A stretch of DNA of 64,000 nucleotides, taken from contig JANTQA010000012.1 in assembly GCA_027625915.1 (NCBI GenBank), positions 10,502,501 to 10,566,500 on the forward strand, written 5' to 3'. The translations under genes were made by a program, and so were the position numbers. The notes beneath the pieces are model-generated. The model was given only the letters and a program-made list of their open reading frames with translations. It did not search any database and was not told the origin of the DNA. Positions within the stretch are counted from its first letter, which is position 1. Each line of letters starts with the position of its first letter. The stretch comes from Anaeramoeba flamelloides (Eukaryota; Metamonada; Anaeramoebidae). Below, piece after piece: positions 13,301 to 24,891 of this stretch.

Positions 13301-13899
13301 ATTTCTTTTAATTGGTCATTTTCTTTTTCTGTTAATAATTGAATTAGGCCAATAAACAATTCCAAGATCGAAGGGAAGAAATGTTGTATTATTTCCAATA
13401 ACGGCTTCCTTTCACGTTTTGCTCGTGGCTGATATTTTTTAATGCAATAGCGAATGACTTGTAAAACAGCGTGCGTCTTTCCAATTTCATTTGCTTGTGA
13501 TAACTCTTGGCATTTGTCCATTAGGTTTGGCATCCCTTCAGGGAAACTTGAAAGAATTAAAGACTGGAGTGTTAAGGAATGGTGAGATCTTATTAGTCCA
13601 CTCGTTTCGCTAATGGCAATCACCATGTTTTCACAAATATAATCCATTTCTTCTTCAGGTATTTGTTCCTTCTGGTTTTCTTGGTTAATGCTATTTTGTC
13701 GAAGAATTGAATTTTTTAAAAATAATGTCCCTGCCAAGCGGACGTCTTCTTGAATTGATTTGTTAACAGTGAAATTCAACAAGCAAGTATAGAAATTTGA
13801 GGTTAACCGAAGTTTGGTTAATTGAAATTCACTTTCTTTTTGTTCTTCAACATTTGTTGAAATTGTCCCAAGAAAAAGTGTTTCAAAAGGAAAGGTCAT
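7321..13899 (-). CDS. IPO7: Importin-7/8-like nuclear import receptor (two exons, 3.5-kb intron)
   Basis: Importin-7/8 (yeast Sxm1/Nmd5) is a HEAT-repeat karyopherin-beta that carries histones, ribosomal proteins and other cargo through nuclear pores with RanGTP. Exon 1 runs 13899-13252 (216 codons, start MTFPFETLF) and covers the importin-N region (VRLAGTLFLKNSI). Exon 2 runs 9753-7321 and shows family blocks: WIKCKKW, FLRARACW, and FDDELPVQVYSAVSLQ. The donor is GTAAGT (13251 downward) and the acceptor TATTTAG. Both are phase 0 and join FSLLLS to REIPEEMREIKVF, which matches the human IPO7 layout. The spliced length is 1026 residues, against about 1040 in the family. A TTG three bases before 13899 is in frame, but the ATG is preferred. 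The intron (9754-13251) is unusually long and carries mobile DNA. The C-terminus is weakly conserved. The gene is divergent from GID8. Confidence 0.9.
9825..10440 (+). mobile_element. Second LINE 3'-end relic, inside the importin intron (antisense)
   Basis: The frame from about 10221 reads DLDHFLLNCQVYENICKIW, the H-x4-C half of the C-terminal LINE zinc motif followed by Y and W positions as in the relic at 6075-6430. After a stop, a shifted frame (10317-10440) reads ILKNIDIFNIFNK and continues to KFRNKNFE, again like the first relic. An upstream open stretch at about 9825-9975 (begins KKDDEELENLVYLLIHELK) has coding-like composition and may be part of the same element. The copy is broken by stops and frame changes. 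It lies opposite to the transcription of the importin gene. Confidence 0.4.
10498..10570. repeat. Fold-back repeat FB2, copy 2 (best preserved)
   Basis: CCAGAATTCAAAAGAAT at the left and ATTCTTTTGAATTCTGG at the right form a perfect 17-bp inverted repeat around a loop of about 24 bases. Flanks are CTTTT and AAAAGCTAAC. This is the clearest FB2 hairpin and lies in the importin intron. Confidence 0.8.
12577..12974. mobile_element. MITE with about 80-bp TIRs and TA flanks (Tc1/mariner-like)
   Basis: Near-perfect terminal inverted repeats: GCTACCGTGAAATTTTATCA and onward from 12590 is mirrored by the sequence ending TGATAAAATTTCACGGTAGC at 12961. The match continues inward through AACAAATTTTGATGTTGATA and AACAAGAATATTAGAATAA. 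Outside, the ends are CAACTGTCCC (left) and, read inward, CAGTCAATCC (right), each flanked by TA. CAGT-type ends with a TA duplication are typical of IS630/Tc1/mariner elements. The 398-bp element has no transposase, so it is non-autonomous. It sits in the importin intron, near the splice donor. Confidence 0.85.
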
Positions 13900-14403
13900 C
13901 AAAATGATAGAAATGAAAAAATGATTTGTTTGTTATTAATTACATTGAAGATTATGAGAAAACAATCTGTGTTGTTTTTATGGGAAATTCTGTATTAAAT
14001 TGTAAATCTTCTTTCTGTTTATTCAAATCGAATAAGGAGAGAAATTACTATTCTTTTAATAAGTAGTCAAAATGTTTAGATTATCAAAGAAAGAGGAAGA
14101 TTGGAATACTAAATTTTGTAAAAACAAAAACTATACTTCTTTTTCTCATGTTAATAGAAAAGACTTTTTAAAAACATGAGATTATTAAATTTACTTTAGC
14201 ATTTTGGGAATTATTAATTTTGAGGAATAAATCTTATTTAGGCTTGTTTGAGAAAAATAAAGATCAAAATTAAGGGTACCTAAATATACAAAATTGTAGA
14301 ATAAAGATTTTACATATTCTAACAAAATGGAAGAATATAAACTTTTTATTTTTTTATCTTTTTATCAATTATCTCAAATACCCATTCAATTTTGGATAAC
14401 AAA
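13900..14403. promoter_or_regulatory. Divergent intergenic region between importin and GID8
   Basis: The importin-7/8 start (minus) and the GID8 start (plus) are about 500 bp apart, so both promoters must lie here or overlap the genes. The stretch is AT-rich and I recognise no defined core-promoter motif. The function is inferred from the gene orientation only. Confidence 0.5.
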
Positions 14404-15279
14404 ATGACAGTAAGTAGCATCGAACGAAAATTTATCTATTAAAAATATTCTTGAAAGCCTTAACTAACCTTTCTTTTGTCTTCATATTGTTTCCGTTTTC
14501 TTTTTGTTTTTTTTTTTATTATTTATTTTTTTTTGTTTTCTTTTTCAATTTCTTTTTCTTTCTCTTTTTTTTTTTTATTTATTTTTTTTTTTACTCAGCA
14601 AAAGAAACGAATTACTGAAGAAAAATGGGAACAATTATTAAACGAGCAAGTGGTTTCAGACAAAGATCTTAATAGTTTAGTTATGAATTATTTGGTTACA
14701 GAAGGATTCAAAGAGGCAGCAGAAGAATTCCAAAAGGAAACGGGAACCTTGCCTGAAGTTGATCTTGAAGAACTATCCTCAAGAAGAGAGATCCGCCAAT
14801 CGATTAACGAGGGCAACATTCAGAAATCTGTTGAGCTTATTAATGAACTTGATCCAGAATTGTTTGATAATAACCCAAACCTTTATTTCCATTTACAAAA
14901 ACAAAAACTAATTGAATTAATCAAATCTGGCAACCAGCAAATTGCTCTTGAGTTTGCTCAAGAACTGGGCCAGCTCTGTGAAGGGAATGAAGAGTTGTTA
15001 AATGAACTCGACGAAGTCATGGCCTTATTTACCTTTGATAAACTTGACAATTCTCCTCTTTCCTTCCTCGTAGATAACTCCCAAAGACAATCCGTTTCAA
15101 GGGAAGTCAACTCTTCAATCCTTTCAACACAAAAGCAAGAAGATGAATCAAAAATCGAACAAATCTTAAAAACCTTATTTTATTGTCAAGAAGAACTTGA
15201 CAAAAAGATACAATTCCCCAAATTAACTAAAGAAAATCTTCCAACTGGTAAGCTTGTATTCAGTGAAGAGAAAAAATAG
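14404..15279 (+). CDS. GID8: GID8/TWA1 subunit of the GID/CTLH ubiquitin ligase
   Basis: GID8 is a core LisH-CTLH scaffold subunit of the GID/CTLH E3 ubiquitin ligase. The LisH motif (LNSLVMNYLVTEGFKEAAEEF) is at about residues 25-45, the CTLH domain follows (IRQSINEGNIQKSVELINEL, LIELIKSGNQQIALEFAQEL), and a CRA-type tail reaches the end. The ATG at 14404 with ACA forms a two-codon coding exon followed by GTAAGT. The 189-bp intron (14410-14598) ends in a pyrimidine-rich tract and TTTACTCAG. Joining in phase 0 gives a start MTQKKRITEEKWEQLL and 228 residues, the same length as human GID8. A phenylalanine-rich frame upstream (from 14476) is intron read-through. It is divergent from importin-7/8. 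Confidence 0.95.
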
Positions 15280-15734
15280 GAAAAAAAATAAAAAAAAATT
15301 TGTTTTTTTTTTTTATAGATAAAGAATACTGATGTTTCTCTTTTATTCAAAAAAAAAATTATAATAATAAAAATACAATAATCAAGTTTTATTTTTTTGG
15401 GTGTATTAAAGGGAAATTATAGTTTATACAATAAATTAATTTTTTTTTTTGAATTTTGAAAATTTTCAATTTAAAGTTTTACTTTAAACTATCAAATCAA
15501 ACTCTATTTATGATACGTTCATTGATCACATTTTTTACTTTTGATTTCAATAATTTTTTGATTGCATTTACAGCCACAATGAATTACAGTGAAAATTTAG
15601 GATTTTTTGATCTTTTGTCAAAAGTTTTGCTTTTTACTTTTATTTTTTTCTTGGGGCTTTTTTCTGTGTTTTCTTTGATTTTTGTGATTTTTGTGTTTTA
15701 TGATATTAAACAAATATAATTTTTTAAGAATCTA

Positions 15735-16493
15735 TCAAATATTCCCGAAAATAGCCGAAAATCAAAAATACCCGATTTTTTTTTAACCACAAAAAAGCAT
15801 TTTCTGAACAACTTCTAAGAAACACGGGTGTCAATATAGTCAGTTTAAAGGTAAATTTGGAATTTTTTTATTGGTTTTTTTTTTTTTTTCGACAAAATAT
15901 CAAAATTCAATAAATTTAAATTTTGAGGGAAATAGTACTCAACCTATTTTGTGTGAAAGGGATTGATATATTGGGTGGCTGTAAATATTACTGATCATTT
16001 CAAAATGGTATTAAATAAATGAGAGAAAATGAACTTGTAAAGAAAATTTCTAATTGCGTCTCATTAATCATAATTTTGAAATCTTAAAGATAACCCAAAA
16101 ATATCAGATTAATATCTAATATCTATACATACGCACACCCTACCCAATGTAACATAAACGAACGCCTATTTTAACTTTCCATTCTATAAAATAAACTTGT
16201 TTATCCTATACTGGGCCTAACACAACATCTACCGAGACCTTGGTATATATATATATATATATACCCTGACAGACATAAAAATTACTCTAATAAGTACGAA
16301 TAATTAGTACTAAAAATTACTTTAGAGGTGTTTAAAGTAGAAAAGTAAAAAAATATATTTTGTATGAAAGTAAAATTGTTATTTTAACATTAAACTGGGT
16401 ATATTGGCACTGGGATTTCTGAGGGGTTGTTCAAAAAGTATATTATAGTGATTAAAAAAATTTCCGGTGTTTTCGGGAATATTCCAAATACCC
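15735..16493 (+). mobile_element. MITE family M1, copy 1
   Basis: The left end reads ATCAAATATTCCCGAAAATA, followed by CCACAAAAAAGCATT and ACAACTTCTAAGAAACACGG. The right end carries the imperfect reverse complement of these blocks (ending TTTTCGGGAATATTCCAAAT). The inverted ends are about 120-130 bp. The interior (CACACCC TACCCAATG, AACGAACGCC, GGCCTAACACAACATC) is richer in GC than its surroundings. The reverse-oriented copy at 36571-37336 shares both ends and interior. No transposase is encoded. Confidence 0.8.
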
Positions 16494-18699
16494 ATTTTTT
16501 AAATACCATTTTTTTTATTTTTCAAATTGTCAAAAAATACAGAAAATCTTTTTGAAAAAACAAATTATCCAAAATTTATTTAATGTATTGGTTAATAGGT
16601 TAAAAAATATAAATACCTTTTGCGAAAAAAAAAAAAATATTTGGTAATAATTTTTTAATTGAATTTAATAAAAAAAGCATTATATTTTTTTTACTTCCTG
16701 AGATAAAAACCAAAAACAATTAATGTTTTTATTACTGTATTATAAGTTTTTTTTTTTTCCATTTACTAATAGGGATTTTAATAATTTTGGTTCATGTTTT
16801 CAAAGTGAAACTAATAATCACCATTATTTTAGTCTCGTAGAATCAACAACCTATGTTGAAAACGATGAAAATTTCAGTTCATTTATATAATTATATGGAA
16901 AATTTTAGATTTTGAGAAGTAACCCCTAATTTTATTTGTTCTATAATTCTAACAATCATATTAATTTAAAATTGATTATTTAAAAATATTTTCAATTTGT
17001 GTTTTTTTTTTTTTTAATTGTAAAGAGACGGGTTAAACGTAATACATAATTGAGAAAATGGATCTATTTTTTTAGAGATACCATCTTGAAACTAGTGTAT
17101 TATATCAACAATTGCAAAATATCATTGATCTCAATATGTATAATCAAGTTTTATATGCAATCCAGTATAATTTGAAATTAGAGACAATCAACGGGAAATT
17201 TTAGTTTATTTTATCCAATTCTTACTTCTTCTTTTTTTTTGGTAAATTACCTTTTTATGATAAAATATGAGAAATATACAAAGTATTTTTTTTCTTTTTT
17301 TTTCTTTTTCCAATCTAGATATCCGCGTGGGGTGATAATATACAAAGACAGTATTTAATTTATATCTATATTTTGAGATGAAAAAGAATAATCCGTGTAT
17401 ATTTATATTTTTTTGAGAATTGGAATTATCCCTTGCCAAGGTGTTGTGTATATTTTGGAATATAGTAATTGTATATATATATATAGATATTTACTTACTT
17501 TTCATAACAAAGCATTTTTTAAAGTGATATTGAATTTTGAAAATGTGTTTCTTTTCAGAATTTTCTTTGTCCTTCCTTTTACTTTTTAATAATATTATAA
17601 TACAATAAATTTGTTAAAAATAAATTTGTTAATACAGTTATAAAATAATTAACATTTTTTATTTTTAACTAATATCCATGTATCTACAAAAAGAAAGAAT
17701 AACTTTTTTCAAGAGTAAATCTTGAATAATATTTATGAGATTCTAATTGCTATTATTGGTAATTAAGTGTTTTATCTATACTTGATAACTTGAAAAAATG
17801 AAATTATTAAATAAATTTAAAATAATAGAATATATTGTTGGTAAGACATAATATCTTTGAATTGTTAAAGTATTTTATTTTAAAAAATTGGATAAATTAG
17901 AATCAAAACTTAAATTTTATATGTCGTTAATATAATTCATTTTAATTGATTAAGAAAATCAAATTATGGCTTTTTCTAGAGTTAAAATCTTCATTAATTT
18001 ACAAATTTTCAAATTTTTTAATTGATAACAGTTTTTGAATGACAAATCATTTGTAATTGAATACTTACCTAATGTTTTTAATTATAAGTAATTTGATAAA
18101 TATTTGTGAATAAAATAGATCATCAATTTTTCCAGATCTTCAAGGATTCAATATTGGATTTATTTTGATTGTATTTTTAAATCAAGATTAAAATTCCAGG
18201 GTTATTTGTTCATATAAACTCTCAGAATTTACTAAAAGTGGAATTTCTTCAAAATAAATACTTTTGGCAAAATTTTCTTTTCTAGTTTTTCATGGATAAA
18301 TCCAACCAAGAAAAGGGATCAGGATATTTTAACTGAAAATTAGTTGGGAAAAATTAAAAATATTTTGAAAATGATAACCATAGATCTCTCTAAATTCCCT
18401 AAATAAAGTTGTGTTTCCTTAACAAGTTTAATCCGATCTTTGGAGAACGAATTGCTCTATTACTTTTTGGGAATAAAAATTAATAAGAGTTACTAGTTAC
18501 TGAAACAAATTTCAACAAACGATCTTTAAGGGTATAGTCATTACTAATGTATATTAATTGTAAGAAATGGATTAAAAAATTGTTTGGAATTTTAATCTGT
18601 ACTTAACCCCAATCAAAAACAAATTGTAATTTGACAAAGGATCTCTAAAAATCAACAATTAAATATGAGGACATTTTGAGAAAAAACTATTAAAGTAAT

Positions 18700-19330
18700 A
18701 CACTCAATTTTCAGTTTGAATTGTTAGAATACATAATTTTGATAACAAATGTGTTCGTTTTGAAGTTTCACTCTTGGTCCCTTTTTGAGATCTCTCTAAG
18801 ATTTTTTTTTTTCATTTTTTTTATTTCTCAAATCAGTTAATTTTATTCTCAAGAATCATATAAAATCTATACCCTTTCAAATATAGATCGTTGCAAAATA
18901 ACCACAATTTGGGTTAAATTGAATTAAATTGGTTATCTACTTAAAAGAAAACAATTTGTTTTCAATTTGCGAAATTTAACCCTTTGGAGATATAAAATAC
19001 GAAACAAATAATTATTTGTTGAAGAAATTTAACCCAGTGGAAATTTAAAAATAAGAAATGAGTCAATTTTTTTTATAAAAATTTTTTATTTTTGGAATTG
19101 TGAATACTTTTTGTACTTTTTCTTGTAAATTTGGAATTTTTTTCCAATTAGATCCTCTCAAAATTTTTTTATTGATTTTTATTTGTATTTGGATAATCAA
19201 AAGGTGGACAGTTTCATAATTACCTTTTTTTGTTGTAAGTTGCTTCTATTTGATATGGATCAAATCCATGATAAATCACTAGAGCCTTAATCATTTACTT
19301 TATATTCAAGTATAAATTTAATCTTTGAAA
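18700..19330 (+). repeat. Old dispersed repeat R2, copy 1
   Basis: Matches 49650-50430 in the same orientation. Shared blocks include TTTTTGAGATCT, TTGAATTAAATTG/GAATTAAATTGATT, GAAGAAATTTAACCCA, GAAACAAATAATT, and a tail with AATCAAAAG followed by a variant of ATAATTACC/CCATACCC. The two copies are diverged and have indels. No coding capacity is recognised. Confidence 0.6.
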
Positions 19331-19876
19331 ATCTTCTTACTGCTTTTGTAAAATTTATTTAATCAACTCTATTTCTTATTTCTGTGTTGTTATCGGATTC
19401 CTAGATTCTTTTCACTCTCCTTTTTGTCAATAATTTTATCTTATTTTATTTTTTAAGTTAAAGGAAAAGTTATAAAACATACGCAATCGAAACCACATTA
19501 TTTATCACCAAAAAATCGTTGTTTTTGGTTTGTGTCTGATGCTATTAGCTCCACAATTATTTTGGTTTGTCTTTATTCTATTAAAAGACAAAAAGTTTTT
19601 TTTTCCCTTTTGAAAATAAATATTGTTTTTTAGATTTTTTAAAACAAATTGTAGAACACACTTTTTGCACACCCAAACAAAATTGTAACTTTTGGACCAA
19701 TTATTTTGATTTTTTGTAATATTTTTTCTAATTTTTGTAGAAAAAGAAAATAAATGTTCAAGATTTATAGAATGAGTAAAAGAATGAATTTAAGATTACC
19801 ACGATGAAAAATTCGATATTAATTATCAGGGGTGTTTTAAAAAATTATTTCTATTATTTTGAATCATTTTTTTGCA

Positions 19877-22515
19877 ATGTTATCAAATCTAACAAAATTA
19901 AACGGTATCTCTTCCAAATTCTCTGGAATTTTGAGAAATTTTACTTCCAAAATATTTATTATTGGTGGAAATGCTGGCGGGTGTTCAGCAGGTGCAAAAA
20001 TTAGGTAAATAATTCACCTTGTTCTAAAAATAAAAAAAATGCAAACTTTTTTAATTCTTTCCAAAAAAATAATTTTTTTTTTCTTTTCCTTTTTTTTTTT
20101 TTTATTTTAATTCTTTTTAAAAAGACGAACAAGTGAAGACGTCGATATTACTATTCTTGAAAAATCACAATTTTTGTCATGGGCAAATTGTGGTTTACCT
20201 TATCATCTTGGTGGTACGATCCCAAATCGTGACAATCTTTTATTAAGCACAGCTGAAAAATTTTGGGAGCAAATGAGAATCGATGTCAAAACGGGAAACG
20301 AAGCTATACAAGTAATGTGTGATGAAAACAAAATCAAAGTTTATGACCACAACGTCAAAAAAAGCGTTATATATGATTACGATAAATTAATTATCTCTCC
20401 TGGTACGGTTCTTTCTTTTTCATTCTTGATAAATTTTTTTTTTTTTCCTGATTTTTACAAGAGAATGAGAAAAAATTTGGTTTACTTGAAATTTTCTCTA
20501 TTTTTTATAAGCTTTACAAAAAATTACTCACTGTTTTCAAAAACAGTGAGGAACAAAACTCTCTTAAAAAGTGTTACCTATACTGTTTGTTAAATTCTTT
20601 CAATCAGTTTGAGGAATACCTTTATAAAAACTTTTTGTTTGTCAATTTTGTAAATGATTATCCCAGACACTTTTTTTAAACAACCAAAAATTCAAAAACC
20701 CCGAAAATACTTAACTGTAATTTATTACAAATTTGTAATTAAAAATTGAAATTAAATTCTCTTTTTTCTTGAATGAACTCTTATAGGATCGTATTCATTT
20801 GCACCACCAATCAAGAATATTTATGCACCAAACATTTTTTCATTAAAGACAATCAATGATTTGGACAAAATAATGTTCTTCTTAAGCAAACACAGTGGAA
20901 TTAAAAAAGTTGTGATCTGCGGTGCTGGAGCAATTGGGTTAGAGTCTGCAGAAAACTTTATGAAGTTGGGATGTGAAGTTACCATTGTTGACATGGAAGA
21001 GAACATCTTACCTCGGGCATTGGATAAAGACTTTGCAAAATACTATCAAGCCTTTTTAGAGAAAAAAGGTCTCAAATTTTTGATGGGAAATGCAGCATCT
21101 TCGTTTGAACTGGGGAAAAATGGATATGCAAACAAAGTTGTTCTTAATGACGGACAAGAAATCGATTTTGATTTGGCGCTGGTTTCCTTCGGCTCAAGAC
21201 CAAACACAAGATTCCTTGCAAACTCTGGCCTCGATATTGACAAACAAGGATTTCTCAATGTTGATGAGCATTTACAAACCAACTATCCAAACGTCTTTGG
21301 GTGTGGGGACATCGTTTTGTGCGAATATCTATTAACAAAGAACAAGGCCCCAAATTTCCTTGCTGGCCCTGCAAATAAAATGGGTCGAATTGCTGGCTAT
21401 AATTCTGTTGCGAAAAAAGAAGACCGTTTGAAATTTAAACCAATCCTTGGAACCTTTGCCGTTGAGGCCTTTGGTATAGGCTGTGCCAAAACTGGACTCA
21501 ATGAAACCGAATGTAAAAAAAATAATTACTCCTATGAAGTCGCAGTTGGCTTCCCATTAAATCACGTTGAATACATGCCTGGTGCCTTTTCTGTGGCCTC
21601 AAAATTAATATATGAAAAGGGAACAGGTAAAATCTTGGGTGGACAATTCTGTGGCCCAGATGGCGTAGATAAAAGAAATGACGTAATCGCAACAGCAATC
21701 ACTGGCGGCATGACAGTCTTTGACTTTGAACAAATCGACCTTACATATTGTCCACAATATGGTAAAGATTTAAATTGATATTTTTTTTTTTTTTTTTCAT
21801 TAATTGATCCTTTCTTATGCTCAGTTTTTAAAAAAGTCCGCAAAAAAAAATTTTTTTTAAAAGATTCTGTTTAAACTGCCCTTAAAAGATTTAAGAGAAC
21901 TATTTTCAGAACTAAACCAAACATTTTTTTGGTCGTACCTTTTTTAAAATGGCATTAATTGTTTTGGATCATTTTATTGGTTGATTTATTAATTTTTTTT
22001 TTTTTAATTTTTTATTATGGTATCATTAACGATGGCCTGTTTATTTAATCTGAATTTTTTTACCCATTTTTAATAATTTAATTAATTGTTTTTTAATAGG
22101 TGCACCTAAGGATGTTGTCTGTCAAATGTCAATGATTGCCTGCGATTCTCTTCGAGGGTTATCAAAAAATATTTCGTATAAAGATTTTCTGAACAAAGTC
22201 GAAGAACTTGGCCAAGAAAATGTCCAAGTTGTAGATGTAATGACACCAAAAGAATACGAATTCCTTCATTTCCCCAATTCAATCAACATAGATTACGAAA
22301 ATAACTTTAGAGAGGATATCAACAAACTCGATCCAAATATGCCTACTTTTATTTATTGTAAAGCAGGTTGGCGTGGATATAGAGCATACAGAATCTTAAA
22401 GGCAAACGGATTTAAAAATCTTTATAATATAACTGGTGGTATTCGCTTCATGACACAAGATAAAGCCGAGGATTGCCTTAATCAAGATCCTAATTTTAAA
22501 TTCGATTTTAAATAA
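19877..22515 (+). CDS. CoA-disulfide/persulfide reductase-rhodanese fusion (CoADR-Rhd), predicted organelle leader
   Basis: This family comprises FAD/NAD(P)H enzymes that reduce CoA disulfide, polysulfide or persulfide; the fused rhodanese handles sulfane sulfur. There are four exons: 19877-20004, 20125-20402, 20787-21761 and 22100-22515. Donors are GTAAAT, GTACGG and GTAAAG, and the phases agree, giving 598 residues. Residues 1-25 (MLSNLTKLNGISSKF then SGILRNFTS) are basic and Ser/Thr-rich without acids, like a mitochondrial-type presequence. An in-frame stop precedes this ATG at 19838. Then follow the FAD motif IIGGNAGGCSAG, the redox Cys (about residue 65) in SWANCGLPY, the second dinucleotide fold (VVICGAGAIGLESAENF), the FAD-contact GCGD and LAGPANKMGRIAG. 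The rhodanese domain (about 475-598) has the active loop CKAGWRGYR. It is common in bacteria and anaerobic protists; ancient lateral transfer is possible. Confidence 0.93.
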
Positions 22516-24145
22516 AAAATAAAAAAAAAAAAACAAACAAATTGAATTTTATTTAAGGCAAATTTAATAAATATTAATATTATTAAAAAAAATCCAAAAA
22601 ACACTCGTTTAATTTTAATGATATTATCCGTTATTCATATGTTTTCTTTAATTTTTATATAAAGAGAAATATTTCGTTTAAAATTTTTTATTTTTTTTTT
22701 GATTTTTGATTTTTTCTTATTTTGTTTTTTTAATTCATCATTTCGTAATTCTTAAGTGGAACCCGAGCTGATAAGTGTAGAGTTGAAATGCCCCCTTTGT
22801 ATGGATTTTTGTTTTTGAAATTATTATTGTAAAACTCAAATAACAATAATCATATTACAAAATTTGATCAGTTTTTCATTTTTGGGATAAAATAAAAGAT
22901 TTTTTAAATAAACAAATTTTTTTTTTACAATATTTAAGACTTGAAATAATTTTCTAATCTATATTTATATTAAAAAAAACAAACCAATTGAACAACATTT
23001 TATTAGTTTTTAAAAAAAGTAAAATTTTCAAGTTGCTTATTAAAAAACTGATGAACTGAAAACTTTAAAAAAGTTTGCTCAAAATATAAAAGTAAGTAAA
23101 ATCAAAGAATAAATACATAATTTAAAGTGTGTCCAGCAACCGTAGCACCGAGTTTAATAACACCAGTCAAATAGTTCTCAAAGACCAAGAATGAAAATAT
23201 ACCAACTTTACTAATAGTAACAACAGTAGTAAGAATTTTAGTTAAAGGAAATAAAAAAAGAAAGTTTTATAATCAAAATAAAACTTTAGTTTTTTATTAT
23301 CTTTTTTTTTTATTATTATAATTTTAGGCCTTGCACTATTAAAACAAATTAAATAATAGCATTTATATATTTTATATTTTTTTCAAACTTTTGATAAATC
23401 TATGGTAATTAAATATAACTAAAAGTTAACTTCTTATTACCTGTCTAATTTTTTTTTCAAAATTTCAAATTTCTTTAATAAATATTCAATTGAGAGATAA
23501 TTATTAACCCCAACCACAAGATCAAGAGATTTTTTTTTCTGAGATTATTTGTGTATTTTTTAATAAAAATAAATATTATTTTGGAGACATTGATTTATTT
23601 ATCAAAAAAAAAAAATTATTATCTTAAAATAATCATTTTTTGATATCATTTTTCTCATTTTTAATAATTTGTTCCTTAGAACTACTTTTACCAAGTCAAT
23701 TATTTATTTATTTTTTTTTCAAAATAATAAATATTTATATTTATTCTTATTTCATCCGATGACCTTGTTACCAATATTTACAGAATAATAAATAATATGT
23801 TTTTATAAACATTGACTTCAAATTCATGAGGAAACTTTATTTTATAGATTTATTTCTTTATACTACTTTCTTATTTTTTTTTAAATCTAAATGAGTTTTT
23901 TCTAGTTTCGCATTTGCAAAATAACAATATGTTCATTTAAAAATTCTTTCAGCAAAGTATCTTGAACCAATTTTTTAAATATTTTATACACAATCAAATC
24001 TTTAAAATTTTATTAACCCAGAAAATCATAAAAAATAGATTTTTGAAAGAAATTAAAAATATATTTTGTATCTTTGTTGATTGATCCCAAATTCTTTTCA
24101 AATTAATTTTTTGGATGTCTTTATTTAATAATTGGGTTAAATATA

Positions 24146-24343
24146 CAGTTAGTTTCACTTTTAAGGCACAAACTTTCAATGAAATTTAAGGCACAAAAAA
24201 ATCTCAAATTAATGCACAAAATTTGGAATTTTTTTTTTTTTACAATTTATTGTACTAGAATTTGAATTTTGTGCTTTAATTTGAGATTTTTATTGTGCCT
24301 TAAATTTCGTTGAAAGTTTGTGCCTTAAAAATGAAACTGACTG
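24146..24343. mobile_element. 198-bp MITE M2 with CAGT ends and TA flanks (Tc1/mariner-like)
   Basis: The left end CAGTTAGTTTCACTTTTAAG and the right end, read inward, CAGTCAGTTTCATTTTTAAG are inverted copies that stay matched for about 80 bp through GGCACAAACTTTCAA and AATCTCAAATTAA. Each end abuts a TA dinucleotide, as expected for an IS630/Tc1/mariner target duplication. The centre is about 40 bp of AT. One end of a related element is at 44743-44822. Confidence 0.88.
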
Positions 24344-24400
24344 TATTGATATTTAATGAAACACAATTTTGATTCAAAACCCTTTCTCTTTTTCTAAATT

Positions 24401-24402
<2 letters not shown>

Positions 24403-24438
<36 letters not shown>
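24403..24438. repeat. (TA)n microsatellite
   Basis: About 18 TA/AT dinucleotide units in a row, downstream of MITE M2. Confidence 0.95.
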
Positions 24439-24441
<3 letters not shown>

Positions 24442-24862
24442 ATTTTACTAAATTCTAATTATTTTAATTTTTTCTTTCACAGTTTTACTTTTAACATTTA
24501 TACCATTGAAAAGAAAGTGGGAGTAATAAAACCAATAATTTATTCATCATAAAAAGGTTAAATATTTTATTTTCGAAAAAAAGAGCTGATTATATTCAAA
24601 ATGACCTTTTACTAGATGTCTTGTTTTTATTTTTATCAAGAATTTCTATTTTTAAAAAATCTATTAAAATCATCAAACTTTTATAATTTTTTCTATCAGT
24701 TGATAATCTACCATTAAAGTAATGTAAATGAAAAATTAAAAAAAAAATTCGGAATAGAAAATAATTTGTGATAAAAAATTAAAATATCATAAAATAGTAT
24801 TTTATTTGGTAGGAATAAGAAAAAAAAAAACTGGTGAAAAATGTAAAACCACGAGTTGTTAA

Positions 24863-24891
24863 CCCCCCCCCCCCCCCCTTTTTTTTTTTTT
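24863..24891. repeat. C16-T13 homopolymer junction
   Basis: Sixteen C followed directly by thirteen T. A run of C this long is striking in such an AT-rich sequence; the other strand is a G16 run that could form a G-quadruplex. A small analogue (T run then G7) lies near 53260. Confidence 0.95.

Larger units (their letters stand above)
15280..19876. other. Intergenic region with a MITE and an old repeat
   Basis: 4.6 kb with no convincing gene. It holds the 759-bp MITE M1 (15735-16493) and one copy of dispersed repeat R2 (18700-19330). The rest is AT-rich. A Phe-rich 87-codon frame at 15456-15719 has no recognisable domain and is not accepted as a gene. Confidence 0.6.

Noticed and set aside
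15456-15719. 87-codon Phe-rich frame with two hydrophobic stretches
   Set aside because: Composition follows the T-rich strand, there is no recognisable motif, and it abuts a MITE end; no support as a gene.
19804-20004. Longer frame starting at 19804 over the first CoADR-Rhd exon
   Set aside because: It is out of frame with the FAD motif IIGGNAGG; the correct frame starts at the ATG at 19877.
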